64,000 nt of DNA from Dechloromonas sp. ZY10 (GTDB lineage Bacteria > Pseudomonadota > Gammaproteobacteria > Burkholderiales > Rhodocyclaceae), in assembly GCF_041378895.1 (NCBI RefSeq), contig NZ_CP144212.1:3209501-3273500 (forward strand). The letters are read 5' to 3'. A program made the position numbers and the translations under genes. The notes under the pieces were generated by a model. The model was not told the origin of the DNA. It searched no databases and was given only the letters and a program-made list of their open reading frames with translations. Of this stretch, positions 18,123 to 27,160 are shown piece after piece (within the stretch, counting starts at the first letter, position 1; each line of letters begins with the position of its first letter).

Positions 18123-18800
18123 TTAAGGAGTGACCGGTGCCAGCGGGGAAGGAACGGCCGGCTCAGAGGGAACATCGGCAACGGTCAACTCGATCAGCAA
18201 GCGGCTGGCTACGACTTGCTCGCCTTTGCGCGCCGGCTGAAAGCGGGCCTGGCCAAAGGCATTGCGGACCAGTGCTTCAGTTGCCGGGTTCAGGCTGGAA
18301 GTCAGCACCTCGCTACGGTCGACCTGCCCACCGGCGTTAATCCATAGCTCCAGCACCATTCGACCATTGGTAGCCAGCCTCCCCAGCGTTTCCGCCAGCG
18401 GCGAGCCATTTGCCGCGACATCCTCGACAATCTGCGGCCCCCGGTCAACCTCGGCACGCCGGTAGTAATGCACCTGCGGCCAGACTGCCTCGCCCGACGG
18501 CTCGGTTTCCGCCACCGGCAAGACCGGTTCGACCCTTGCCGGCTCGCCGGTAGCCGGCAACGCGAGCAGCGACTGCTCGGCCGGCGGCCCCGGGTTCCGG
18601 GCAACCAGCAGATCGTGCCGGCGCGGCCGTGGAAGTTCGGCAGCCGGTGCAGCCGCCGCCTGCCAGTGCACCTGCAAAGCTTGTCGGGGCAGCGGCGCCC
18701 CTGCCGGCCAGTTACTGCCGGCAGGGAGCGCCAACAACCCGAGATGCAGGAGGACCGACATGCCGGAGGCCGGCAGCCAGCGCCACCCCGGTTCAGTCAA
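18123..18800 (-). CDS. TonB-like protein at the end of the minor-pilin operon
   Basis: A 225-residue envelope protein. Reading from a TTG at 18800 that overlaps the pilY1 stop, it begins MTEPGWRWLPASGMSVLLHLGLLALPAG, a TonB-type N-terminal anchor with one membrane segment. A Pro/Ala-rich periplasmic stretch follows, then a TonB C-terminal-like domain at about 140-215 (GRMVLELWINAGGQVDRSEV, NPATEALVRNAFGQARFQPA). An ATG at 18761 is an alternative start, but it would cut the basic/aromatic lead before the membrane segment. No ExbB/ExbD genes are nearby. Coupling to pilY1 suggests a pilus-related role, unproven. Confidence 0.75.
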   Translation of the reverse strand: MTEPGWRWLPASGMSVLLHLGLLALPAGSNWPAGAPLPRQALQVHWQAAAAPAAELPRPRRHDLLVARNPGPPAEQSLLALPATGEPARVEPVLPVAETEPSGEAVWPQVHYYRRAEVDRGPQIVEDVAANGSPLAETLGRLATNGRMVLELWINAGGQVDRSEVLTSSLNPATEALVRNAFGQARFQPARKGEQVVASRLLIELTVADVPSEPAVPSPLAPVTP

Positions 18801-21800
18801 GCAATTCGCGCCACATGACCCGCTTGCCACTGCCGACTCCGCCGCTGCCAGTGGGACTGACCGGCAAGGATGGCGGCGTACCTGCCGGAATCTTGCCGTC
18901 GGCAGTGATCGGCACCACCTTGATCGTACCGCTTGGCAGCTTGAAGGCCGAAACCCCGACAATCGGCGAGACATACTTGAGCATCGCGGCCGAAGTCCCG
19001 ACACTGCCGCCGGTCCGGTAATCGAGGAAGAACAGGTGGCTGTAGCCGCCCGGTTGGCACTCGCTGGCCTCGGGTACGGTACTGGCAAAGACCAGGGTAC
19101 CCATGATCAGTTTGGCATCAAGATGCACCCGCTCCTTGTTGTCCGGGAGATTGACATACCAGCCACCATTGGCTGCCCAATCGACGGGATTGTTGCTGAT
19201 GCTGCTACCGGAAATGATCTGCTGCACCAGGGCGCCCTTGGACAAGGTAGCGCCGCTGTCATACAAGCCGTAGAGAGACTGGGTTTGATTCAAGGTCAGA
19301 TCGCCTTCGCCCAGATAACGGCCGGTTCCAAAGAACAGCAACGGTTTGCCGCTGATTTCTCCCAGTTCCGGCGCAGCGGTGATCGGCTGAGTATTGCCCA
19401 GGGCGATCAGCTTGCTCGCCGTTCCGGCCAGCAGGTTGAAGCGCCAGAGGTTACCCTCGAGATCGCCGGCATAAGCGGTTTCGGCGGTATTGTCGAGATT
19501 GAAATCGCCGATCACCCGGGCATTGAGCCGCCCCAGGCCGCTGGGATTGCCGACGGTCCCGACACCGGTACCGATCGTCTTGATTACAGCCCCGGTGGCA
19601 GCATTGAGGACAAAAAGATAACCCTCGCCCGTCGCCCCCGGATACTTGCTTCCTTCTGGAATATTGTTGTAACCGGAGGGCAGCAGTACCGACCAGACCC
19701 CATTGATCTTGGTGACCACGGCTGGAGCATAGCTGTAGCCGAGATTGGGCAGATCGTCGGCAGAAAGCGACCAGAGATAGGCGGGCGCTGCCGGGTTGGT
19801 GATGTCGAGCGCGAAGTAGCCGCGGCCGCCCTTGCCCAGACCGGCAATCAGGATGGTTTTCCAGACACCACCCACCTGGATGTCGGTGACCGTCAGCGGA
19901 CCATCGACCGAGTAGCGGTGATTGGTCGCGTAATCCTTGTCCGCCAGCCGCCACAGGTTGGGCATCACCTGCGGCGGAATGAAGGCCCAGCTTTCATTGC
20001 CGGTGGTTGCATCAAAGGCATGCAGCATACCGTCGTTGGCGGCCACATAGACCATTGCGGTGCGAGCCGACTGGGCTGTCTTGAAGGCCGCGTAACCGGT
20101 ATCGGTAAAGTCGTACTGCGGTGCCTTCACATACACCGGCTGTGCGTGGATGATATCGCCCAGAGTCGCCACCCGGTCGCGATAGAGACGGCTATAGACA
20201 AAGCCGCTCGGCCGGTCCTGATCCTCGTAACGGTTCTGTCCGCGCAGGTATTTGACCAAATTTTCGGCGGTTGCCAAAGCCTGGTCGCCGGCACTCAGAT
20301 CGCTGTACTGGCTCAGCTGGTTGTTGTTGAACCAGGCCCGCTGATCGGTGGACAGATTGGCGTAGCTGAAAGCCGCCAGCGCCCCCGATTTGACCATGTA
20401 GATGGTCCGTGTATCGCTGTCGGAGGAGACCTTGGCATCGAGTTGGGTCGATGCCTTCCAGGTTGAGGTCGAGGAAATTGCCCCGGTACCGAGGTCGACC
20501 GTGTAAGCGGAGAGTTCGCCGGTCCACGCAACGGTCGTATAGTTGGCGATGTAGATTGCATTATCGCCTTCAACCGGTTCCAGGCTGCTGGTCGCTGCCG
20601 CGGCGCCGGAGCCGGTCACCGACTCCATGGTACCCAGTGCCGAGGTCAGCCCGTTGATCAGCGATTCGGGATCGCGGGCGCTGAAATAAGTTCCCCGCCC
20701 ATTCACCGCTGCGTGCCACAAATCATCGATTTTCCGCTCGTCGTCGGTACCTGGATCGACGGCCGGCCAATCCGTAGTACCTTGCTTCAAGCCCTGATAA
20801 TCGCCGGTCGTGCTGGTTTTGTACCCGTCCTGATAGGTCAGGGTGCCATCCACTCCGAGGCCAATGGTGAAGGTCGTCATGTGCTGGTGCTGGGCAATGT
20901 CGTCTTCGTCCTTTTTCGTCCCGGCCGGGACCACGTTGTCGGTGCAGACACTGCAACTACCGGGGCGCAGATCGGTGTGGTAATAGTAGTAAGCCACATC
21001 GGCCAGGGTATTGGCCGTGGCATTCCGCTCATACGACGGACGGGCCACGCTGGCCGCGCTATCGAGGTCGCCGACCTTGGTCGCGCCATCCTCCTTGGTC
21101 GGACCATAGGCGTCGGTGACCGAGTTCCAGTAGCCATCCGAAGACAGGATGGTGAAATTGCGCTGACAGGAATACTGCACTGGATCGACCGAGAGCTTCC
21201 CTGCATACATCCGCCCGGCCTTGGCCAGCGCACCGAGCAAGGGGGTGCCACTCGACGGCACGGTGCCATAGAGACGGGTGAACCAGGTGCTCTTCTGGGC
21301 GGTATCGAAATTATCGACCTTGAGGAACTTGGAGCCATCGGTCGTTCCTGTACTGCTGATGGTCGAGAAGCCGACGCGGGCATGGAAATAATTCTTGTCG
21401 CTGACATCGCTGCTGTTCGGCGTGCCGCGAATATTGGCAAATGCCTGACCAATGCCGCTTTTCGCCATCTGCATCCGGCTGCGGTACCACGCGAACCAGT
21501 TGGCAAAATTGGTCATTTCCTGGCTGTAGGTACGGGTTGTACCGTTCGGGCCGGGATAGGAATTGACACTGGGCGTGATCGTGACCTTGGACCAGTTGGA
21601 AAAACGGGGATATTTGTAGGTACTCGTCTTTTTGGCCTGACAGGTTCCGCTCTTGCCAAAGTTCCGGTCGGTCCCGCTGGTGTTGCGCTGGCTGCACCAT
21701 TCAACGGTTACGTTGTAGTAATACGGAGCGCCATAGACCGTGCGCAGATACTTGTAGGTGCTGTCGGGATAGACATAAAGATTGCTCGCATTCAGCGCTG

Positions 21801-22404
21801 CGACGGTGTTGTTACTGCAGGTGGTCGAGTTCGAACCGCTGGTACACCATTTCCGCTCGGGGAACTGGGTCGTCAGGTTCAGGTTGTAGCCCAGACCATA
21901 GGCCCAGTCATGCGGCGTGACCGTATCGTAATCATAGACATAATCATTGCGCGGATAACTGCCCGTGGAAGTGAACTGGATTCCATAGCCATCAAGAGGT
22001 ACCGACGTCCAGCTGGTATAGCTGGTTTTGGCTGATCCATCGGAATTCAGCGGGGCGGCGTAATTGACCAGTGGGTTGTAATACACCCGGTTGAAGGCAC
22101 TGGCCATGAACGGAGGGTCGCCAAAGCGGCACACGTCAAGGCTGGCATCGGTATTGCCATCCTCGGTGTAATTGTCGCGGCAATAGTTGCTATCAACGTA
22201 GTCCGGCATGTAATCCCACTCCATACTCCCCGAGTCATCAAGGATGAAATAGATGTTGGGCAACACGGTGACCGTCGAGGCATTGGCCAAAGGCACATCG
22301 GCCAATTGGGTTGCCCCGGCATGGAGCAGGCCGCCGACCCAGCACTGCCCGAGCAGCAGCCACGCCCAGTGACGTCGCCGGAACGAAAATAGCTCGCGGT
22401 TCAT
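18793..22404 (-). CDS. pilY1: Type IV pilus tip adhesin/biogenesis factor PilY1
   Basis: Exported 1203-residue protein of the pilus tip, involved in pilus extension, adhesion and surface sensing. It begins with a basic region and signal-like segment (HWAWLLLGQCWVGGLLHAGA), then a von Willebrand A-like region with the MIDAS motif FILDDSGSM. The C-terminal part (about 750-1150) is a PilY1 beta-propeller with VYVAANDGMLHAFDA and GYFALDITNPAAPAYLW. A calcium-binding loop DFNLDNTAETAYAGDLEG lies near residue 965, matching the DxNxD...D site known in the family. AAGGAG lies 6 bases before the ATG at 22404. Confidence 0.95.
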   Translation of the reverse strand: MNRELFSFRRRHWAWLLLGQCWVGGLLHAGATQLADVPLANASTVTVLPNIYFILDDSGSMEWDYMPDYVDSNYCRDNYTEDGNTDASLDVCRFGDPPFMASAFNRVYYNPLVNYAAPLNSDGSAKTSYTSWTSVPLDGYGIQFTSTGSYPRNDYVYDYDTVTPHDWAYGLGYNLNLTTQFPERKWCTSGSNSTTCSNNTVAALNASNLYVYPDSTYKYLRTVYGAPYYYNVTVEWCSQRNTSGTDRNFGKSGTCQAKKTSTYKYPRFSNWSKVTITPSVNSYPGPNGTTRTYSQEMTNFANWFAWYRSRMQMAKSGIGQAFANIRGTPNSSDVSDKNYFHARVGFSTISSTGTTDGSKFLKVDNFDTAQKSTWFTRLYGTVPSSGTPLLGALAKAGRMYAGKLSVDPVQYSCQRNFTILSSDGYWNSVTDAYGPTKEDGATKVGDLDSAASVARPSYERNATANTLADVAYYYYHTDLRPGSCSVCTDNVVPAGTKKDEDDIAQHQHMTTFTIGLGVDGTLTYQDGYKTSTTGDYQGLKQGTTDWPAVDPGTDDERKIDDLWHAAVNGRGTYFSARDPESLINGLTSALGTMESVTGSGAAAATSSLEPVEGDNAIYIANYTTVAWTGELSAYTVDLGTGAISSTSTWKASTQLDAKVSSDSDTRTIYMVKSGALAAFSYANLSTDQRAWFNNNQLSQYSDLSAGDQALATAENLVKYLRGQNRYEDQDRPSGFVYSRLYRDRVATLGDIIHAQPVYVKAPQYDFTDTGYAAFKTAQSARTAMVYVAANDGMLHAFDATTGNESWAFIPPQVMPNLWRLADKDYATNHRYSVDGPLTVTDIQVGGVWKTILIAGLGKGGRGYFALDITNPAAPAYLWSLSADDLPNLGYSYAPAVVTKINGVWSVLLPSGYNNIPEGSKYPGATGEGYLFVLNAATGAVIKTIGTGVGTVGNPSGLGRLNARVIGDFNLDNTAETAYAGDLEGNLWRFNLLAGTASKLIALGNTQPITAAPELGEISGKPLLFFGTGRYLGEGDLTLNQTQSLYGLYDSGATLSKGALVQQIISGSSISNNPVDWAANGGWYVNLPDNKERVHLDAKLIMGTLVFASTVPEASECQPGGYSHLFFLDYRTGGSVGTSAAMLKYVSPIVGVSAFKLPSGTIKVVPITADGKIPAGTPPSLPVSPTGSGGVGSGKRVMWRELLD

Positions 22405-22440
22405 GTTTATCTCCTTGGTCAAAGCAGCGGCACAGCACGC

Positions 22441-23109
22441 TTAGTACTGCACCACCGCCTGTACATACCCGGTGTTGTTGCGCGGACCGGAAACCCGGAC
22501 GCTGATCCGGTAAAAGCCCATCAGCGTCCCTTCCCCGACAATTGTTTTCTGATACGTGGAGCCTTGCTGCAAGGTACCGGCACTGCCCCCGCCGGAAGTG
22601 GCCGAATAGGTCGAACTGCATCCGGCATCGGCCAGCGGACCGGTCTGGTCGCACAGGCGATGAATCACATAGCAGATTTTGTTGCCTCCCTCGTCCTTGG
22701 CTGCGACACAAAACGGGGTGTACTGTCCGGGCTGGGTCGAGCCATCGGCATTGACCCATTTCACGTCATCGGCCGTACTGGTCGTGCGGCTACCGGTCAG
22801 GTCGATACCCTTGCCGTCGACCCCGCCAACATTCATCCGGCTGGCGTAGTAACCCGAAGCTGCGAGATCCTGCTCCAGGCCGGCGCTATTTGCCCCCAGC
22901 CAGGTTCGCGCACTCTCCACCCCGCTGTCACCGGCATTCACCGCACTCTGGCGAAAAGCCAGGTTCCCGGCAACCAGTGCATTGGTATCTACCGCGCGCA
23001 ATAGCGCGACGCCGGCCAGGGCCATCACCACCAACGCAATCATGGCAACCATCAGAGCCACACCCCGCTGGTTGCGGTTGTCGATACGACAGGCCAGATT
23101 CCTCTGCAT
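22441..23109 (-). CDS. pilX: Type IV pilus minor pilin PilX
   Basis: A 222-residue prepilin. Leader peptide ends at RNQRG, followed by VALMVAMIALVVMALAGVAL as the hydrophobic assembly helix. Mature position 5 is Val, not Glu, as in GspK-like tip pilins. Downstream NLAFRQSAVNAGDSGVESAR is typical of PilX. GGAGA precedes the ATG. It lies between pilW (12-base gap) and pilY1, matching its role in the tip complex that primes pilus assembly. Confidence 0.92.
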   Translation of the reverse strand: MQRNLACRIDNRNQRGVALMVAMIALVVMALAGVALLRAVDTNALVAGNLAFRQSAVNAGDSGVESARTWLGANSAGLEQDLAASGYYASRMNVGGVDGKGIDLTGSRTTSTADDVKWVNADGSTQPGQYTPFCVAAKDEGGNKICYVIHRLCDQTGPLADAGCSSTYSATSGGGSAGTLQQGSTYQKTIVGEGTLMGFYRISVRVSGPRNNTGYVQAVVQY

Positions 23110-23121
23110 GCCAGTCTCCGT

Positions 23122-24237
23122 TCAGAATGCCGCCCACAACACGTTGCGGAGCGGAATCACCGTTTCAAACGCCTTGTAGCGATAACAAGCCCAATCGGGC
23201 AGGGTTTTGATTGATGCAAACTCAGCCCAGTCCGACCATTGGTCAAGCATGGCCTGAGTCGTGGTCGCACAAGCCTGCCCCGGCTCAGGCTTCTCGTATT
23301 CGCTGTTGCGCGCCACGACCGCAACTCGTACCGCCTTGATCCGCGACCCTAGGGCCCGGGTCAGCGTCGCCGCCGCCCAGGCGCCGGTAGGGTCGACCCA
23401 GGCAGTCACCTTGTTGCTGGCTGCGGTATCCGAGATACCGTACTGTGCCTGCAAGCTGACAATTTGCGGTGCCAGACTGATCGCCGCAGCGCTGCCAGAA
23501 TCCTGCGACTCCAGCTGATAGGCAGCGCTGATCCGGTAAGTACGCTGCAAAGGCGCTGAAAAACCGCAACGAACCACAGCATCCTTGGCAAAGGCCGGCC
23601 AGGCGTTGGCGACTATGTAAGGATTGTTCGGGTTATATACCGGATCACCCGCCGTTCCTGCCCCCCCCGGATTGTGCTGAATTTTCAATGCCGAATCCTG
23701 CACCTGGGTAATTTCCATCACCATGCAGTTCCCCGCCTGCTGGACAATCGCCAGCGCCCCCTCCTTGCAACCGTCGGTACTGCTGACATTCAGCTCGGCC
23801 GATGGCTGCGGCATGGTGCTGCGCAAGGTAGTGTAGGAAGGAATCGAAAAATTGTTGTCAGCAGGATCCGCGTAATAGACCACGGCGATCTGGTCCGAGC
23901 CGGCCCCGCCATCGGTAATGACCAGTGGCGCGACAGCACTCATGCCCGGCAATGGGCCTGCAGCGCCACTCCCGTTGTCGTAATAGCTGTAGGTAACATT
24001 GCACTTGGCCGAAAAATCGGTTTCCAGACCGAAGCCTGCCATCCGCAAATCGCGCTCCAGCATGAACAACCCCAGTGCGCCATTGGTCTGCGCGTCGGCC
24101 GTACCGGTTGTCACCCGCTTTTGTCGCTCGTTCAGGCTGAACGCATGAAAAACGATGACCGTGGTCAGCATCCCGATCAGTACGCCCACCATCAGTTCGA
24201 TCAGGGTCAGGCCTCGCTGGCTGCTTAGGTTCGACAT
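23122..24237 (-). CDS. pilW: Type IV pilus minor pilin PilW
   Basis: A 371-residue prepilin with leader MSNLSSQRG, then LTLIELMVGVLIGMLTTVIV with the conserved Glu at mature position 5. The long C-terminal domain (FMLERDLRMAGFGLE and onward) fits PilW. A start two codons earlier (MRMSN) is possible but sits too close to the GGGG ribosome-binding site. Part of the pilE-fimT-pilV-pilW-pilX-pilY1 set; minor pilins of this kind form the priming complex and tip of the pilus. Confidence 0.92.
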   Translation of the reverse strand: MSNLSSQRGLTLIELMVGVLIGMLTTVIVFHAFSLNERQKRVTTGTADAQTNGALGLFMLERDLRMAGFGLETDFSAKCNVTYSYYDNGSGAAGPLPGMSAVAPLVITDGGAGSDQIAVVYYADPADNNFSIPSYTTLRSTMPQPSAELNVSSTDGCKEGALAIVQQAGNCMVMEITQVQDSALKIQHNPGGAGTAGDPVYNPNNPYIVANAWPAFAKDAVVRCGFSAPLQRTYRISAAYQLESQDSGSAAAISLAPQIVSLQAQYGISDTAASNKVTAWVDPTGAWAAATLTRALGSRIKAVRVAVVARNSEYEKPEPGQACATTTQAMLDQWSDWAEFASIKTLPDWACYRYKAFETVIPLRNVLWAAF

Positions 24238-24252
24238 GCGCATCCCCGCTGC

Positions 24253-24630
24253 TTAAAGCCCGTTATTGTTGATTCGGGCAATCGACACAAAACTGTTGGT
24301 AGAGGAAGCGCCAGGTGTCTTCCAGGTAATCGTCACCGTTACCTTGTCACCGGCCACCACCGTAGTCATTGTTCCCGCAGGCAACTCACTCACTTCGACG
24401 GTACCGGCATGGCCGGAGAGATTGCCGAAATCGGCCCACATTTCGCCGATTTTCTGATTGGCGAGATAGCTGGCATCAACCCGCAGCTTGGCATCACTGG
24501 CCAACCGCATCGAACTGGCTTGCAGGCCAACCAAGGCCAGAATGCCGAAGGAGAAGAGCAGAACCGCAATCAGCGCCTCAAGAATGGCCACCCCTTGCTG
24601 CCTGCGCGGGTAATCATTGAGGTAATGCAT
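24253..24630 (-). CDS. pilV: Type IV pilus minor pilin PilV
   Basis: A 125-residue prepilin with leader MHYLNDYPRRQQG, then VAILEALIAVLLFSFGILAL, Glu at mature position 5 and the PilV-type ILALVGLQASSMRLASDAKL. The ATG at 24630 overlaps the fimT stop (TGATG) and has GAGGG 7 bases upstream, so translation is probably coupled. An ATG two codons upstream is less well placed. Confidence 0.9.
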   Translation of the reverse strand: MHYLNDYPRRQQGVAILEALIAVLLFSFGILALVGLQASSMRLASDAKLRVDASYLANQKIGEMWADFGNLSGHAGTVEVSELPAGTMTTVVAGDKVTVTITWKTPGASSTNSFVSIARINNNGL

Positions 24631-25178
24631 CAACATGCCCTCGTATCACTGCCCGAAGTAGCCGGATCGCACATTCTGATGCTCCCACCTGCGCTAATGG
24701 TGATCCGTAGCTCCCGGCTTTTGTCGGCGGCCAGCGCCGGATTATCGATGTCGATTCTGGTCAGCGGCGCACTGCCGTCGGCATTGAGTGGAAGTACACG
24801 CCCCAGGCTGCTGAAGGTGACGATCCGGGCATCCGCAGGTTGGGTCGTCAGCTGCGCCTTGGCGCTGCCTTCTCCCGCCGGCATTGCCTGAACCAGTTCA
24901 TTGGTATTGCGAACACGAATCTCCCAACCGGTTTCGCCCACGCCGCCCTCTCCGAGCAGCACGAACTGGACCGGAGTATTACGTCGGACCGCCTCTGCCC
25001 GAGCAGCCTGCAGACCGGCAGTGACCCCTTCCGCCGCAGTACGGATCTGGGTGTTTTGCACCCAGTCCACGAAGGACGGCATGCCGGTTGCCAGCAGTGC
25101 AATCAGGATCGCCACCGCTACCAGTACCTCGACCATCGAGACACCGGCATGCCGACGGCGGGGGGCTAGGTTCAGCAT
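24630..25178 (-). CDS. fimT: FimT/FimU-type minor pilin
   Basis: A 182-residue prepilin with leader MLNLAPRRRHAG, then VSMVEVLVAVAILIALLATG with Glu5. The conserved GspH/FimT sequence LQAARAEAVRRNTPVQFVLL follows, and the C-terminus carries a Cys pair (RMCDP...DTRAC). The start overlaps the last codons of the pilE-like gene by 7 bases. In other bacteria FimU/FimT proteins bridge tip and shaft pilins, and some bind DNA for natural transformation. Confidence 0.9.
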   Translation of the reverse strand: MLNLAPRRRHAGVSMVEVLVAVAILIALLATGMPSFVDWVQNTQIRTAAEGVTAGLQAARAEAVRRNTPVQFVLLGEGGVGETGWEIRVRNTNELVQAMPAGEGSAKAQLTTQPADARIVTFSSLGRVLPLNADGSAPLTRIDIDNPALAADKSRELRITISAGGSIRMCDPATSGSDTRAC

Positions 25179-25603
25179 GATCCCGACTTGCCGGTAATCC
25201 AGCAATTGGCATTGGTGGACCAGCCCGACGGAGCCCCGGTTGTCGCCTTCTGGTTACTTTGATTGATGGTGAACACAAAACCGGCCATCGGGCCCTGCCC
25301 TGTCGCCTGAATGGTGTAGCTGCTGGCATTCTGGGTAGTACATGAGTAAGTAAAGTTCGAACTACCGCCAGTCGTGCAATCAAAACCGGCGTAAGTCCGG
25401 TTGTTGTCGAAGAAATTCTCCAGTTGTGCCCGCTTTACCGCAAGATTGCCGGTCGCCTCGGGAATCCGCCCGCGCATTACATACTGTGAATAGGCGGGCA
25501 AAGCGATGCTGGCGAGGATCGACACGATGGCCACGACGACCATGATTTCAATCAGCGTAAATCCCCCGGTACGAGTTGCCGCACGTACATTGCAAGGTTT
25601 CAT
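25172..25603 (-). CDS. pilE: PilE-type prepilin
   Basis: A 143-residue type IVa prepilin. Leader MKPCNVRAATRTGG is followed by FTLIEIMVVVAIVSILASIA, with Phe1 and Glu5, then ALPAYSQYVMRGRIPEATGN. The variable part has two Cys pairs (FDCTT / YSCTT and NANCW / SGSC), the last forming the C-terminal disulfide loop. AAGGAGG lies about 10 bases before the ATG. It is the first gene of the minor-pilin operon. Context argues for the minor pilin PilE, not the main shaft pilin, though the sequence alone does not exclude the latter. Confidence 0.88.
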   Translation of the reverse strand: MKPCNVRAATRTGGFTLIEIMVVVAIVSILASIALPAYSQYVMRGRIPEATGNLAVKRAQLENFFDNNRTYAGFDCTTGGSSNFTYSCTTQNASSYTIQATGQGPMAGFVFTINQSNQKATTGAPSGWSTNANCWITGKSGSC

Positions 25604-25733
25604 GAGGCGTTTCCTCCTTTGAATGGAATAGTAATGAGTCCATCAGCCCCTGCAGAACCAAGGCCGACCGTCGGTCGCCCCCGCACGACAGGCGGTAGTC
25701 CTGCCGGGGACTGACGGAGCCTCCTGCCACCGG
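25604..25733 (-). promoter_or_regulatory. Structured leader of the minor-pilin operon
   Basis: The 130 bases between glmU and pilE contain overlapping hairpin-forming segments on the minus strand (GGCAGGACTACCGCCTG and GGCGACCGACGGTCGGCC) before the AAGGAGG site. I do not recognise a known riboswitch class here. It must hold the pilE promoter unless transcription reads through from glmU. Confidence 0.4.
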
Positions 25734-27092
25734 TTATTTCTGTTTTGGCTTGGGACGCTCCCAGTTGCTCAAACTGAGCTGCTTGGCCCGCGACACGGTC
25801 AACGCCTCGGCAGGGGCATTTTTGGTCAAGGTCGTCCCTGCGCCCAGCGTTGCTCCTCGCCCGACGGTCACAGGGGCAACCAATTGGCTGTCTGAACCAA
25901 TAAAGGCGTCGTCCTCGATGATGGTTTTGTGTTTATTGACCCCATCATAGTTGCAGGTGATCGTCCCGGCACCGATATTCACTCGCTGGCCGATTTCCGC
26001 ATCGCCGATATAGGCTAGGTGGTTGGCCTTCGACTGCGCACCGATGGTGCTTTTCTTGACCTCGACAAAATTGCCGACATGGACTTCCGGGCCAAGTTCG
26101 GCACCCGGGCGCAGACGGGCATAAGGGCCCAGAATGCTCTCGGCGCCAACCGTTGCCCCATCGAAATGGCAATATGCTGCGACCCGGCAGCCGGCAGCCA
26201 AGCGGACATTGCGCAATACGCAATAGGGGCCGATCTCGACTCCGTCGCCAAGCTCGACTTCACCCTCGAAAACGCAGCCCACATCAATGAAGACATCGCG
26301 ACCATGAGTCAAGCTACCCCGCACATCGATCCGCGCCGGATCGGCCAGGCGGACTCCGGCCAGCAGCAATCGCTCGGCCAGCATTGACTGATACTGGCGC
26401 TCAAGCTGCGCCAGCTGCAACTTGTTATTGACCCCCAAGACCTCCCATTCGGTGGCCGCTGCAGCAGTATGCACCGGCACCCCGGCGGCCACCGCGAGAG
26501 CCACCAGATCGGTCAGGTAGTACTCGCCTTGCGCATTGTCATTTTTGAGTGCAGCCAACCATTCGCGCAGGCGGGCCGTCGGCAAGACCATGATTCCGGT
26601 ATTGACTTCACGAATCGCCTTTTCATCGGACCCTGCATCCTTCTCTTCGACAATGCAAGCCACCCGGCCGGTAGGATCGCGAACGATCCGGCCATAACCT
26701 GCGGGGTCAGCCAATTCGACGGTAAGGATCGCAAGCCCTTCCTGTCCGGCCTGCAGCAAACGGCGCAAGCTCGCTTCGCTGATCAATGGAACGTCGCCAT
26801 ACAGCACCAAGGTTTGTGCCGCATCGGACAAGGCGGGCAGGGCTTGCGCCAGCGCGTGCCCGGTTCCCAACTGCTCGGACTGCAAGGCCCAATGCAGATC
26901 ATCGCCGGCCAGTGCAGACCGCACCTGCTCGCCGCCGTGACCGTAGACCATCACCAGTTTTTCCGGCTGCAACTGGCGGGCGGTTTCAAGTACATGGCTG
27001 ACCAGCGGCTTGCCGGCAAGGAGATGCAGAACCTTGGGCAACGCGGAGTACATCCGCTTCCCCTGGCCAGCAGCGAGGACAACGATATTCAT
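25734..27092 (-). CDS. glmU: Bifunctional N-acetylglucosamine-1-P uridyltransferase / glucosamine-1-P acetyltransferase
   Basis: Makes UDP-GlcNAc for peptidoglycan and LPS. The 452-residue product has an N-terminal nucleotidyltransferase domain starting [20 protein letters not shown], with [10 protein letters not shown] and VNTGIMVLP, and a C-terminal left-handed beta-helix of hexapeptide repeats ([18 protein letters not shown] through [20 protein letters not shown]) that acetylates. Length fits the family (456 in E. coli). It lies alone between the winged-helix protein and the pilin operon, all on the minus strand. Confidence 0.97.
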   Translation of the reverse strand: MNIVVLAAGQGKRMYSALPKVLHLLAGKPLVSHVLETARQLQPEKLVMVYGHGGEQVRSALAGDDLHWALQSEQLGTGHALAQALPALSDAAQTLVLYGDVPLISEASLRRLLQAGQEGLAILTVELADPAGYGRIVRDPTGRVACIVEEKDAGSDEKAIREVNTGIMVLPTARLREWLAALKNDNAQGEYYLTDLVALAVAAGVPVHTAAAATEWEVLGVNNKLQLAQLERQYQSMLAERLLLAGVRLADPARIDVRGSLTHGRDVFIDVGCVFEGEVELGDGVEIGPYCVLRNVRLAAGCRVAAYCHFDGATVGAESILGPYARLRPGAELGPEVHVGNFVEVKKSTIGAQSKANHLAYIGDAEIGQRVNIGAGTITCNYDGVNKHKTIIEDDAFIGSDSQLVAPVTVGRGATLGAGTTLTKNAPAEALTVSRAKQLSLSNWERPKPKQK

Positions 27093-27160
27093 GGCAACTC
27101 ATTCAGAAAAAAGAAAAGCGGGACGCTGGCAAGCGGCCCGGGAAACCTGGCGGTCGCGCC

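Noticed and set aside
25604..25733. GEMM (c-di-GMP) riboswitch before pilE
   Set aside because: The conserved GEMM tetraloop-receptor and core bases could not be found.
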